Source of the DNA: Acuticoccus kalidii
GTDB taxonomy: Bacteria; Pseudomonadota; Alphaproteobacteria; Rhizobiales; Amorphaceae
Length of the DNA stretch: 64,000 nucleotides
NCBI RefSeq assembly: GCF_021556395.1
Contig: NZ_JAKGCS010000017.1
Location: 62,001-126,000, forward strand
Reading direction: 5' to 3'
In this document: positions 1-7,650 of the stretch, in pieces
Numbering within the stretch: the first letter of the stretch is position 1
How the letters are laid out: every line of letters starts with the position of its first letter
Position numbers and translations under genes: made by a program
Notes under the pieces: model-generated
What the model saw: only the letters and a program-made list of their open reading frames with translations
Database searches by the model: none
Told to the model about the DNA's origin: nothing

Positions 1-431
1 TGGATCGTGAGGTCGAAGGCGCCTTTGTTCTTCATCGGCCCGGTCGCGCCGAGGCCCGACATCGCCGCATAGACGAGACGCGGATTCTCCGCCGACAGCT
101 CCGCATAGCCGAGCCCCATGCGGTCCATCACGCCGGGACGGAAATTCTCGACCAGAACGTCCGCCTTGAGGGCGAGATCGCGCGCGATCGCACGGTCCTC
201 GTCGAGCTTGGTGTTCAGCACGATGGACCGCTTGTTCCGGTTCACCGCGATGAAGCCCATGCTCTTGCCATCGTAGAATGGCGGCCCCTGGGTGCGGATC
301 GGGTCGCCGTCCGGCGCCTCGATCTTCACGACATCCGCACCGAGATCGGCGAGGAGCATGGTGCAGAATGGTCCGGCGAAAAGCCGGGTGAAGTCGACGA
401 CCTTGATCCCCTCGAGTGGCTTGTTCGACAC
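1..431 (-). CDS. CaiB/BaiF family (class III) CoA-transferase, C-terminus outside window
   Basis: Only about the first 143 residues are present; the gene runs off the left edge. Class III CoA-transferases move CoA between carboxylic acids through an aspartyl-CoA intermediate. Visible family signatures are an N-terminal IKVVDFTRLFAGPFCTMLLADLG-like block (about residues 8-32), the VVKIEAPDGDP motif, the NRNKRSIVLN block and the ADVLVENFRPGVMDRMGLGY block. The catalytic Asp (near 170 in the family) lies beyond the edge, so activity cannot be judged. The start is GTG at 429-431, preceded by AAGGAGG (439-445) at a good distance. It is the last visible gene of the TAXI-TRAP/flavoprotein operon, 25 bases after the flavoprotein stop, and so probably activates the imported acid or a product of it. 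Family assignment is sure; the substrate is unknown. Confidence 0.92.
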   Translation of the reverse strand, partial: MSNKPLEGIKVVDFTRLFAGPFCTMLLADLGADVVKIEAPDGDPIRTQGPPFYDGKSMGFIAVNRNKRSIVLNTKLDEDRAIARDLALKADVLVENFRPGVMDRMGLGYAELSAENPRLVYAAMSGLGATGPMKNKGAFDLTI

Positions 432-456
432 CGGCGATCCTCCTTGAAACGTATGC

Positions 457-2112
457 TTATTGAATGGCCTCTCGGCCGACCTCGACCGTCCCGTCGGATG
501 CCAGGCCGAAGCGGATGTGCCGGCGCCATTCGGCGTCGTCCGTCTTCGGATGGTCGCGACGTTGGTGCGCCCCGCGGCTCTCCTCGCGGAGCAGCGCGGC
601 GCGGACGATGAGGTCGCCGATCAGCGTCATGTTCCGGGCCGAGCGGGCGACGAGCGCGGCGTCGAGATCGTGTGTGGCGAGGTCGGCGCTCGCCTTGCGC
701 AGCGCGTCGAGCCTCGGCAGGGCGGCTTCGAGCGCCGGCCCCTCGCGATAAAGGCCCGCGACCTCGCTCATCGTGCGGCGAAGATCGGCCTTGATCGCCT
801 CGCCGTCCGTGCCGCGTCCGTCGCCATGGAGCGCGTCGAGCGCGGTCGTCACCGATGCGGCCGACAGCGGCGGCGCATCGTTTGCCCCGCTCGCCGCCGC
901 GGCGGCTCGGCCGACGAGCCACCCCATCGCCATCGTCTCCCCACCGCCATTGCCGGCGAGACGGCTCGCGCCGTGGATGCCGCCGGAGGCCTCGCCGCAG
1001 GCGAAGAGGCCGGGAACGCCCGTCGCGCCCGTCTCGGTGATGAAGACGCCGCCCATCTCGCTGTGCGCCGCGGGGCGCACGCGGGGGCAGTCGGTCGCCG
1101 GATCGAGGCCCGAAGCGCGCAAGCGTTTGCAATGGTTGACGTAGGATTCGAGCGTCGCCGACGGGAGAACCGTCGTGTCGAGCTTCACCGTGCCGTCGGG
1201 AAAGCCGCGCCCCTCGTCGATCTCCTGCTGGATGCACAGCGACATGCGGGCCTTCTCGATCCGCTTCTCGCCATGTTCCGGGTTGTAGCGGAACATAAAG
1301 CGCTCGCCCTCGGCGTTGAGAAGCGGCGCGCCGTCGCCGAGCATCGCCGTCGGCATCTCCATCCCGCGCGCCCCGTCCGGATGGACGGTGACGAGCGGCT
1401 CGAACTGCACGAACTCCATGTCGATCAGCGACGCGCCGGCTTCGAGCGCAAGCGCATAGGCGTCGGCCGCGACGTCCACCGGATAGGTGCTGTCGTCATA
1501 GAGGCGGCCGATGCCGCCCATCGCGAGCACAACCGTTTTCGCTTCGATGACGAGAAACGCGCCCCGCTTCGCGTCGACGAGGAGCGCGCCGACCACCGCC
1601 TCCCCCTCTTTGAGGAGGGACAGGACGCGATGCCCGGTGATCGTGTCGATCCCGATCTCCGGCGCGCGGCGCGCGAGCGTGTCGATCACCGCGCGGCCGA
1701 CGCCTTCGGGGACGTAGACCGAGCGCGGATAGGTGTTGCCGGACAGATGGCGCTGGGCGAACCGATCGCCGTTCTTGGTGAACGGGACGCCGAGCCGCAC
1801 GAGATCCTCGAACGAGGCGACCGCGCCGTAAGCGAGCGCCTCGACGAGGCGGCGATCGTTGATGTGATAGCCGCCCTCGATCATGTCCTCGGCGTAGATC
1901 GCGGGGCTGTCCTTCGGATCGACCGCGCCCAGCGGGACGTTGGCGCCGATCACATAGGGCGAGGCCCCGCGGGCGAGATAGGCGTGGACGACCCGCGCCC
2001 CCGCCTCCCGCGCCGCGACCGCCGCCCGGCAACCGGCGATGCCGCCACCGAGGACGAGCACGTCGGTCGCCATGCGCTCCGGCGCGGCGCCGTTCCAGGT
2101 CGCTGCCGTCAC
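457..2112 (-). CDS. FAD-dependent oxidoreductase, fumarate reductase/succinate dehydrogenase flavoprotein type
   Basis: This 551-residue protein has an N-terminal dinucleotide-binding fold (VLVLGGGIAGCRAA, about residues 19-32, followed by an acidic/basic strand end) and the flavoprotein C-terminal signature around residues 350-390 (HSEMGGV...GLFACGEASGG.HGASRLAGN). Known relatives oxidise or reduce dicarboxylates (fumarate, succinate, aspartate) or aminated acids with FAD. There is no iron-sulfur or membrane anchor partner next to it, so it is probably a soluble or stand-alone enzyme and not a respiratory complex subunit. The start is GTG, overlapping the stop of the TRAP permease gene by four bases (GTGA), which indicates translational coupling. 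The transporter upstream and the CoA-transferase downstream suggest that it acts on the imported acid. The substrate and direction of reaction are not determined by the sequence. Confidence 0.85.
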   Translation of the reverse strand: MTAATWNGAAPERMATDVLVLGGGIAGCRAAVAAREAGARVVHAYLARGASPYVIGANVPLGAVDPKDSPAIYAEDMIEGGYHINDRRLVEALAYGAVASFEDLVRLGVPFTKNGDRFAQRHLSGNTYPRSVYVPEGVGRAVIDTLARRAPEIGIDTITGHRVLSLLKEGEAVVGALLVDAKRGAFLVIEAKTVVLAMGGIGRLYDDSTYPVDVAADAYALALEAGASLIDMEFVQFEPLVTVHPDGARGMEMPTAMLGDGAPLLNAEGERFMFRYNPEHGEKRIEKARMSLCIQQEIDEGRGFPDGTVKLDTTVLPSATLESYVNHCKRLRASGLDPATDCPRVRPAAHSEMGGVFITETGATGVPGLFACGEASGGIHGASRLAGNGGGETMAMGWLVGRAAAAASGANDAPPLSAASVTTALDALHGDGRGTDGEAIKADLRRTMSEVAGLYREGPALEAALPRLDALRKASADLATHDLDAALVARSARNMTLIGDLIVRAALLREESRGAHQRRDHPKTDDAEWRRHIRFGLASDGTVEVGREAIQ

Positions 2113-4070
2113 GTCGTCGCTCCTTCGGTCTCTGCCTCATCGAAAGGCGCGAGGACCGGCGAGGGCGGCAGCGGCACCGCCCCCAGCATGAAGCGGCTGC
2201 CGATCGCGAGCCCGATCGCACCGAGGCCGATGAGATCGGTCATGAGCCCCGCCTTGATCAGCATGAACGCGCCGATGCCGAGGAGCACCCGCTCATGGAT
2301 GCGGGCGATCGAGGAGAACAGGTAACCCTGCACTGTCGCAGCCAGCGACAGGATGCCGATCAGCGCCGAGAGGCCGGCGAGGATGATCTGCGGCAGCGGC
2401 CCCTGCATGATGAGCGCCGGGTTGTAGACCCACAGGAAGGGCAGGATGAACCCGGCGAGGGCCAATCGGAAGGCGATCACCCCTGTTCGTGTTGGATCCG
2501 CCCCGGCTAATCCCGCCCCCGCATAGGCGGCGATCGCCACCGGCGGCGTCACGTTCGCCATCACGCCGAAATAGAGGACGAAGAGGTGCGCGGCCATCGG
2601 CTCGACGCCGAGCTTGACCATCGCCGGAACGACGAGACTGGCGAGCACGACATAGACCGCGGACGTCGGCAGCCCCATCCCGAGGATGATCGACACGCCC
2701 ATGGTGAGGAAGAGGAGCACCATGAGATTGCCGCCCGAGAAGTCGATCAGGAGGCCGGAGAGGCGCAGCGCGAGGCCCGTCAGCATCAAGATGCCGATGG
2801 TGATGCCGGCGGCCGCACACGCCGCGGCAACCTCGAGCATCGAGAGCCCGCCTTCCTTGAGCGCGCCGACGATGCGGTTGACGCCCATCCGCGTGTTGGC
2901 ACGCAGCCAGCTCGCGAGGATCACCGCGATGGTCGCGAAGAAGGCGGCCTTGATCGGGGTATAGCGGACGATGACGAGGAGATAGATCAGAAGGACGAGC
3001 GGCGCGATGAGGTGCCAGCCCTTCTTGAAGATCTTCCAGGCGCTCGGAAGCTGCTTACGCGGAATCCCCTTGATCGACTGACGCGCGACCTGGAAGTCCA
3101 CCATCGCGAAGAGGGCGACGAAATAGAGGACGGCCGGGAGCGCGGCGGCGGTGAGGATCTCCGAATAGGGCCGCCCCATGACCTCCACCATGATGAAGGC
3201 GGCGGCGCCCATCACCGGCGGCATCAGCTGCCCGCCCGAGGACGCCGTCGCCTCGACGGCGCCCGCGAAGGCCGGGCGCAGACCCGCGCGCTTCATGATG
3301 GGAATGGTGAACGTCCCGGTCGCGACCGTGTTGGCGACGGCGCTGCCGTTGATGGTGCCCATCAACGCGCTGCCGAGGATCGCGACCTTGGCCGGCCCGC
3401 CCCGGAACCAGGCGAGCGCGGCATAGCTCCAGTCGATGAAGAATTTACCGGCGCCCGAGACGTTCAGGAACGCAGCGAAGACGATGAAGATGGCGACATA
3501 GGTGGCCGACACCTGCAAAGGCGTGCCGGCGATGCCGTTGGTCGTCAGATAAAGGGTCGCCGACACGCGTTCGAGATTGAACCCGCGATGGGCGATGATC
3601 ATCGGCAGATGCGGGCCGACAAAGGCGTAGACGATGAAGATGGACGACAGGAGCGGCAACGCCCAGCCGACCATGCGGCGCGCCGATTCCAGCACGAGGA
3701 ACGTCGCGATCACGCCGAGGACGACCGCGACTTCGGTGGGATCACCCGCACCGCGGCGCGCGATGTCGAGGAAGTTGACCACCGGATAGACGGAGACGAC
3801 GACCGACGCGACCACGAGGGGCGCATCGATAAACCAGCGAAGACGCCGGAAACGCGATTCCTCAGAGACGATAGGGCGCGTCAGGAAGATCAACGCCATC
3901 GCAAAGCCGAGATGGACGTAGACCTGTTGGAGGGTCGAAAGCGTTCCGCGGAAGCTGGTTGTCAAGTGGAAGAGCGAGAAGGCCATGGCGATGAGCGTTA
4001 CGCCCACCGCCACACCGCTCATTCCACGCAGCCGATCGCGAAGCGTCAGGGCCTCGTGAGCGGTTGCCAT
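2109..4070 (-). CDS. TRAP transporter permease, fused small and large subunits (TAXI-associated, 4TM/12TM type)
   Basis: At 653 residues, with many hydrophobic segments throughout, this matches the fused DctQ-DctM permease that accompanies TAXI-type binding proteins. TRAP permeases use an ion gradient to import substrates delivered by a periplasmic receptor. Typical large-subunit features are visible, including the GTINGSAVANTVATG region (about 238-252), the TASSGGQLMPPVMGAAAF block and ILGMGLPTSAVYV (about 462-474). The N-terminal 200 residues hold the DctQ-like helices. It starts directly after the stop codon of the TAXI receptor gene and overlaps the flavoprotein gene by four bases, so the three form one transcription and translation unit. 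Substrates of TAXI systems are poorly known; the neighbouring CoA-transferase and flavoprotein suggest an organic acid. Confidence 0.95.
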   Translation of the reverse strand: MATAHEALTLRDRLRGMSGVAVGVTLIAMAFSLFHLTTSFRGTLSTLQQVYVHLGFAMALIFLTRPIVSEESRFRRLRWFIDAPLVVASVVVSVYPVVNFLDIARRGAGDPTEVAVVLGVIATFLVLESARRMVGWALPLLSSIFIVYAFVGPHLPMIIAHRGFNLERVSATLYLTTNGIAGTPLQVSATYVAIFIVFAAFLNVSGAGKFFIDWSYAALAWFRGGPAKVAILGSALMGTINGSAVANTVATGTFTIPIMKRAGLRPAFAGAVEATASSGGQLMPPVMGAAAFIMVEVMGRPYSEILTAAALPAVLYFVALFAMVDFQVARQSIKGIPRKQLPSAWKIFKKGWHLIAPLVLLIYLLVIVRYTPIKAAFFATIAVILASWLRANTRMGVNRIVGALKEGGLSMLEVAAACAAAGITIGILMLTGLALRLSGLLIDFSGGNLMVLLFLTMGVSIILGMGLPTSAVYVVLASLVVPAMVKLGVEPMAAHLFVLYFGVMANVTPPVAIAAYAGAGLAGADPTRTGVIAFRLALAGFILPFLWVYNPALIMQGPLPQIILAGLSALIGILSLAATVQGYLFSSIARIHERVLLGIGAFMLIKAGLMTDLIGLGAIGLAIGSRFMLGAVPLPPSPVLAPFDEAETEGATT

Positions 4071-5072
4071 TTAGAGAAGCCCCTGCTCCTTGAGATAGGC
4101 TTCCGCGCCCGGATGGAACGGAATGACGCCCTCGATGCCGCGCGCGGCGTTTTCCTTGTTCCAATCGGCACCCAGCGCATGGGTGTCGGCGAGATCCTCG
4201 TGGTTCTCGAGCAGCGCCTTCGTGATCGCGTACGCGGCCTCGTCGCTGAGGTCGTTGTTCGCGACCATGATCGTGATGACACCGAAGGAGCCGGGCTGAT
4301 CCTCAGCGTGCCCCTTATAGAGACCGCCGGGAATGGCGACGCGCGCCCAATAGGGACGTTCGGCGATCAGCTCGTCGAGAACCTCGGGATCGGGGTTGAT
4401 GAAGACGACATTTTCGCCCTCGGTCGAGGTGATGTCCGTCACCGCCGCCGTCGGGAAGGAGGAGATGATGAGCGCGGCGTCGATATTGCCGTCACGCAGC
4501 GCACCCGGCCCGTCGCCGTGGCCGATATATTCCGGGGTCCAGTCCTCGCCCATCTTGAGGCCGTGCGCCTCGATGATGGTCTGACCGATATCGTTGCCGA
4601 TCGACCCGGCCGCACCGAGCGAGATCCGCTTGCCCTTGAGGTCGGCGATCGATTCGATGCCGGAGTTCTTCAGGGCGTAGAGCTGCCAGTAGATGCCGTG
4701 ACCAGACAGAAGGCCGGAGAAATTCTGGATCTTCTCGTCGAACGGATCTTCGCCATTATAGGCCTTGAAGGCCTCGGCGTTGGTCGCGTACGCGAGCTCG
4801 ACCTGACCATTTTTCATCAGGTTGAGATTGTCGTTCGTGCCGCCGGTCACTTCCGCGGTGATCTGCAGCGCCGGATAGGCCCGCGAGATGATGGCGGCCA
4901 TCGCGCCGCCAAGCGGATACCAGGTGCCGCCGACACTCGACGTGCCGAGCGACATGAACTGTTGCTCGGGGTCCGCCATTTGCGCGTTCGCGCGGTCGCC
5001 GGAGGCGACGAACATCGCGGCACCGAGCGCGACGCACCCCGCAACGCGGACAAAATTTGTCAGCATTTTCAC
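4071..5072 (-). CDS. TAXI family TRAP transporter solute-binding protein
   Basis: A 333-residue periplasmic receptor with a signal peptide (basic MKMLTNFVR, hydrophobic core, cleavage probably after DRANA near residue 30). The family signature SLGTSSVGGTWYPLGGAMA follows at about 41-59, then the TAEVTGGTNDNLNLMKNGQ block and LKGKRISLGAAGSIGND, all characteristic of TAXI receptors. The start codon is GTG at 5070-5072; a GGAGG about 8 bases upstream supports it over the ATG two codons later. It is the first gene of the operon that continues into the fused permease, the flavoprotein and the CoA-transferase. A possible promoter lies in the 5073-5200 region (TTGACC-like -35 with a 17-base spacer), but the match is weak. 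Confidence 0.95.
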   Translation of the reverse strand: MKMLTNFVRVAGCVALGAAMFVASGDRANAQMADPEQQFMSLGTSSVGGTWYPLGGAMAAIISRAYPALQITAEVTGGTNDNLNLMKNGQVELAYATNAEAFKAYNGEDPFDEKIQNFSGLLSGHGIYWQLYALKNSGIESIADLKGKRISLGAAGSIGNDIGQTIIEAHGLKMGEDWTPEYIGHGDGPGALRDGNIDAALIISSFPTAAVTDITSTEGENVVFINPDPEVLDELIAERPYWARVAIPGGLYKGHAEDQPGSFGVITIMVANNDLSDEAAYAITKALLENHEDLADTHALGADWNKENAARGIEGVIPFHPGAEAYLKEQGLL

Positions 5073-5533
5073 TACGCTTTCCTCCCATGATTTAGCGTCT
5101 TCGAGCGCAATTCGAGCATGGTTTCTGCCACGCTTCGATAGGGAGGCTAGATCAGCGTTTGGCTTTGGTCAAACGATGTTGCCAATAAATTTTACCAATT
5201 GAGACAGTTTGGACGGGGCTCGGTCGCCCGCCAGGCGTCGCGTCGCGTGCCGCGAAGGGCCGCCGCACCGCCTATGATTGCCGCGATCCACGGCGCGGGC
5301 GGTGGTTTCCACCCTCGGCCGACACGCGTTTCCGCCAGAGCCGGCGCGGATAAGGACGCCGATCACCGGGATCGTCGCACCGATTGCCGTTCAAGTCAGC
5401 TATTATTTGTAAAAAGTTGTACAACTTCCATCGAGGCGATCAGACGTTGTCGTCGATCGCCTCGATTTTTATGGCGGTCCGAACCGCCGATCCGCGCCTC
5501 CGCCGATATGTGTGGCGGCGGCGCGTCACCGTA
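5073..5533. other. Intergenic region between TAXI-TRAP operon and the upstream CitE operon
   Basis: There is no convincing gene in these 461 bases. The part near 5160-5210 is AT-rich and is the natural place for the TAXI operon promoter on the minus strand: a TTGACC (5170-5175 area) and a poor TAGCCT about 17 bases on are the best pair seen. A perfect 14-base palindrome sits at 5414-5427 and a GGCGGT/ACCGCC hairpin at 5473-5488. No clear terminator for the upstream operon could be found. Confidence 0.6.
5414..5427. promoter_or_regulatory. Candidate operator: 14-base perfect palindrome with TTGTACAA core
   Basis: The sequence AAGTTGTACAACTT reads the same on both strands. A TTGTACAA-type core resembles operators of GntR-family (FadR/FCD) regulators, which commonly control organic-acid operons. 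It lies about 340 bases upstream of the TAXI receptor start and just downstream of the CitE-like gene. No GntR gene is in the window, so the regulator would be encoded elsewhere. It could also be a chance palindrome. Confidence 0.4.
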
Positions 5534-6415
5534 TCAGGAGGCGAGCCGCTCGGCCTTGGCGAGCGTCGCCTGGGCGCGGGCGATCATCGGCTTGTCGATC
5601 ATCCGGCCGTCGAGGCGCGCGGCGCCCTTTCCTTCCGCCCAGGCCGCTTCCATCGCGGCGATGGTGCGGCGTGCGAGATCGACCTCCGCCTCGTCCGGCG
5701 CGAAGGCGGCGTTGAGGATCGGAACCATGCCGGGATGCACGCAGGTCGCCCCGTCGAAGCCGAAGCGGACCGAGCGACGCGCGACCTCGACCGACGCCGC
5801 CTCGTCGGCGATCGCCGCGATCGAATCGAGGAGGCCAAGCGCCAGGATGCCGGCCGCCTTCGCCGCGAATGCGACCTGCAATTTCGGATGCATCAGCGTC
5901 TCGCCGGAGGGCGTGAAGCCGCATTCGGTGGCGATGTCTTCGCTGCCGAGGAGGAGGGCGACATTGCGCGGCGTCGCCTTGGCGATGGCGCGGGCCTCGA
6001 AGAGCGAATCGGGCGTTTCGAGAAGCGGCAGGAACATCGTGGAGCCGGGCGTCATCCCCGCCTCGTCTTCGAGCTCCGACACCATCGCGTCGAGCGCCTG
6101 GAGCGCCCCCGCCGTCTCGGTCTTCGGCACGAGGATCCCCGACACGCCCGGCCGGATCGCCGCCTCGAGATCGCGCACGGCGAGCCGGAGCGGCGCGTTG
6201 ATCCGCACCAGAAGATCGCACGGCGCGTCCTTCAAATGCTCGACCGCGGCGATCATCGCGCCGCGCGCCTCCTCCTTCTGCGCCGGGGGCACGCTGTCCT
6301 CGAGATCGAGGATCACCGCGTCCGCGCCGCGCTGACCGGCCTTGCCGGTGAAGCGTTCGTTGTTCGCGGGTACATAGAGAAGCGAGCGCCAGAAGGGGAG
6401 CGTTCGGTGGGTCAT
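5534..6415 (-). CDS. HpcH/HpaI aldolase, CitE-like CoA-ester lyase
   Basis: A 293-residue CitE-type (beta/alpha)8 lyase. Signatures seen are RSLLYVPANNE near the N-terminus, VILDLEDSVPP (about 34-44) with the acidic residues of the metal site, RINAPL, LVPKTETA, the LLETPDSLFEA block, GSEDIATECG and the C-terminal RFGFDGATCVHPGMVPILNAAF block. Relatives cleave malyl-CoA, methylmalyl-CoA or citramalyl-CoA into acetyl-CoA or propionyl-CoA plus a 2-oxo acid, using Mg2+. The gene overlaps the CoA-transferase upstream by four bases (ATGA) and is the last gene of the IclR/Fbp-type operon. A sensible pathway is uptake of a dicarboxylic acid, CoA transfer, then aldol cleavage. No hydratase gene is present, so an imported hydroxy-acid would fit best. 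The exact substrate is inference. Confidence 0.9.
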   Translation of the reverse strand: MTHRTLPFWRSLLYVPANNERFTGKAGQRGADAVILDLEDSVPPAQKEEARGAMIAAVEHLKDAPCDLLVRINAPLRLAVRDLEAAIRPGVSGILVPKTETAGALQALDAMVSELEDEAGMTPGSTMFLPLLETPDSLFEARAIAKATPRNVALLLGSEDIATECGFTPSGETLMHPKLQVAFAAKAAGILALGLLDSIAAIADEAASVEVARRSVRFGFDGATCVHPGMVPILNAAFAPDEAEVDLARRTIAAMEAAWAEGKGAARLDGRMIDKPMIARAQATLAKAERLAS

Positions 6416-7650
6416 GAGGCCTCCGCCACCAGGCCGGACGCGACGGCGCCGGCGATTTCGTCGTCATTCATCCCCGCCTCGGCGAGGATGTCGCGGGTGT
6501 GCTCGCCGAGCTTGGGCGCGGCGAAGCGCAACGGCGCGGGCGTCTCCGATAGGCGCGGAATCGGAGCGTGGACCGGAATGCGGCCCATCTCCTCGTCCGG
6601 CACCTCCACGATGATGCCGCGCTCGTGGAAATGCGGATCGGCCGCAATGTCCTTCGCGTCAAGTATCGGGGCAACCGTGATCGACGCTTTGCCGAAAATT
6701 TCGAGAACCTCCGCCCGGTCATGCTGGAGGATCCAACCGCCGACGACACGGTCGACCTCGCCGCGATGCTGGACGCGCGCCGCATTTGTCGCGAACCGCG
6801 GATCGGCGAGCATGTCCTCGCGGCCGATCGCCTTGAACACCCGCTCGGCCATACGTTGCATCGAGGCAGAGAGGGCGACGAACTCATTGTCCAGCGTGCG
6901 ATAGACATTGCGCGGCGAGGAGGTGTGCGAGCCGTTGCCGACGCGGGGTTTGACGGTGTTCGTCAGCTTGAAGTCCGCCGCCTCGGGGCCGAGCACCGAG
7001 ACGATCGGCTCGAGGAGCGACAGGTCGATGATCTGCCCCGTCCCGGTCGACGCGCGGGCATGCAGCGCGGTCATGATGCCGAAGGCGCCGTAAAGGCCCG
7101 CGATCATGTCGGCGAGCGCGAGCGGCGGGAGGAGCGGGTCGCCGCCCTCCTCCCCGTTGCGCGCCGCGAAGCCGGACATCGCCTCCACCAGCGTGCCGAA
7201 CCCCGGACGCTGGCCATAGGGCCCGGTCTGCCCGAAGCCCGACACGCGCAGAACCACGAGACCGGGCGCCGCCGCCTGCAACGCCTTGGGGTCGAGCCCC
7301 ATCTCCTCCATCGTGCCGGGGCGGAAATTCTCGATCAGGACGTCGGCCGACAGGATCAGCTTGCGCAGGATCGCGACCGCGCCCTCGCCGCGAAAGTCGA
7401 GCGCCAGAGAGCGCTTGTTGCGGCAATAGGTCTTCCAGAAGGTCGTAACGTTCGCCCGGCGCCAGGCGCGCAGCGGATCACCGTCCGGCAACGGCTCGAC
7501 CTTGACGACATCGGCGCCATGGTCGGCGAGCTGCAGCGAGGTCATGTTGCCCGCGACGAGACGCGAGAGGTCCACCACGCGGATCCCAGCGAGCGGCCCC
7601 GCCGCGGCGGGGTCGAAATCGCGCTGTTGCCAATCCATCGCTTCGCTCAT
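6412..7650 (-). CDS. CaiB/BaiF family (class III) CoA-transferase
   Basis: A complete 412-residue class III CoA-transferase. It contains LAGIRVVDLSRLVAGNM (about 20-36), the ADVVKVEPLPDGDP block, NKRSLALDFRGEG, ADVLIENFRPGTMEEMGL and a probable catalytic Asp181 in the LALADMIAGLYGA motif. The start ATG (7648-7650) overlaps the stop of the ABC ATPase gene as ATGA, and its own stop overlaps the start of the CitE-like gene the same way, so transport, activation and cleavage genes are translationally coupled. Relatives include formyl-CoA, succinyl-CoA:mesaconate/itaconate/malate and carnitine CoA-transferases. Combined with the CitE-like lyase, a C4-C5 hydroxy-dicarboxylate such as malate or citramalate is a reasonable guess, but this is not shown by the sequence. 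It is not a close copy of the CoA-transferase at the left edge, though both carry the same family motifs. Confidence 0.93.
   Translation of the reverse strand: MSEAMDWQQRDFDPAAAGPLAGIRVVDLSRLVAGNMTSLQLADHGADVVKVEPLPDGDPLRAWRRANVTTFWKTYCRNKRSLALDFRGEGAVAILRKLILSADVLIENFRPGTMEEMGLDPKALQAAAPGLVVLRVSGFGQTGPYGQRPGFGTLVEAMSGFAARNGEEGGDPLLPPLALADMIAGLYGAFGIMTALHARASTGTGQIIDLSLLEPIVSVLGPEAADFKLTNTVKPRVGNGSHTSSPRNVYRTLDNEFVALSASMQRMAERVFKAIGREDMLADPRFATNAARVQHRGEVDRVVGGWILQHDRAEVLEIFGKASITVAPILDAKDIAADPHFHERGIIVEVPDEEMGRIPVHAPIPRLSETPAPLRFAAPKLGEHTRDILAEAGMNDDEIAGAVASGLVAEAS

Noticed and set aside
2586..5090. 834-codon open frame on the plus strand
   Set aside because: It is antisense to the TRAP permease and TAXI receptor genes, has no family motifs and is rich in Arg, Asp, Glu and His, as expected for the mirror of high-GC coding sequence.
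5473..5488. GGCGGT/ACCGCC hairpin next to a T-run as terminator of the CitE operon
   Set aside because: The T-run lies on the wrong side: after the hairpin the minus-strand transcript would have A residues, so it does not fit a terminator.
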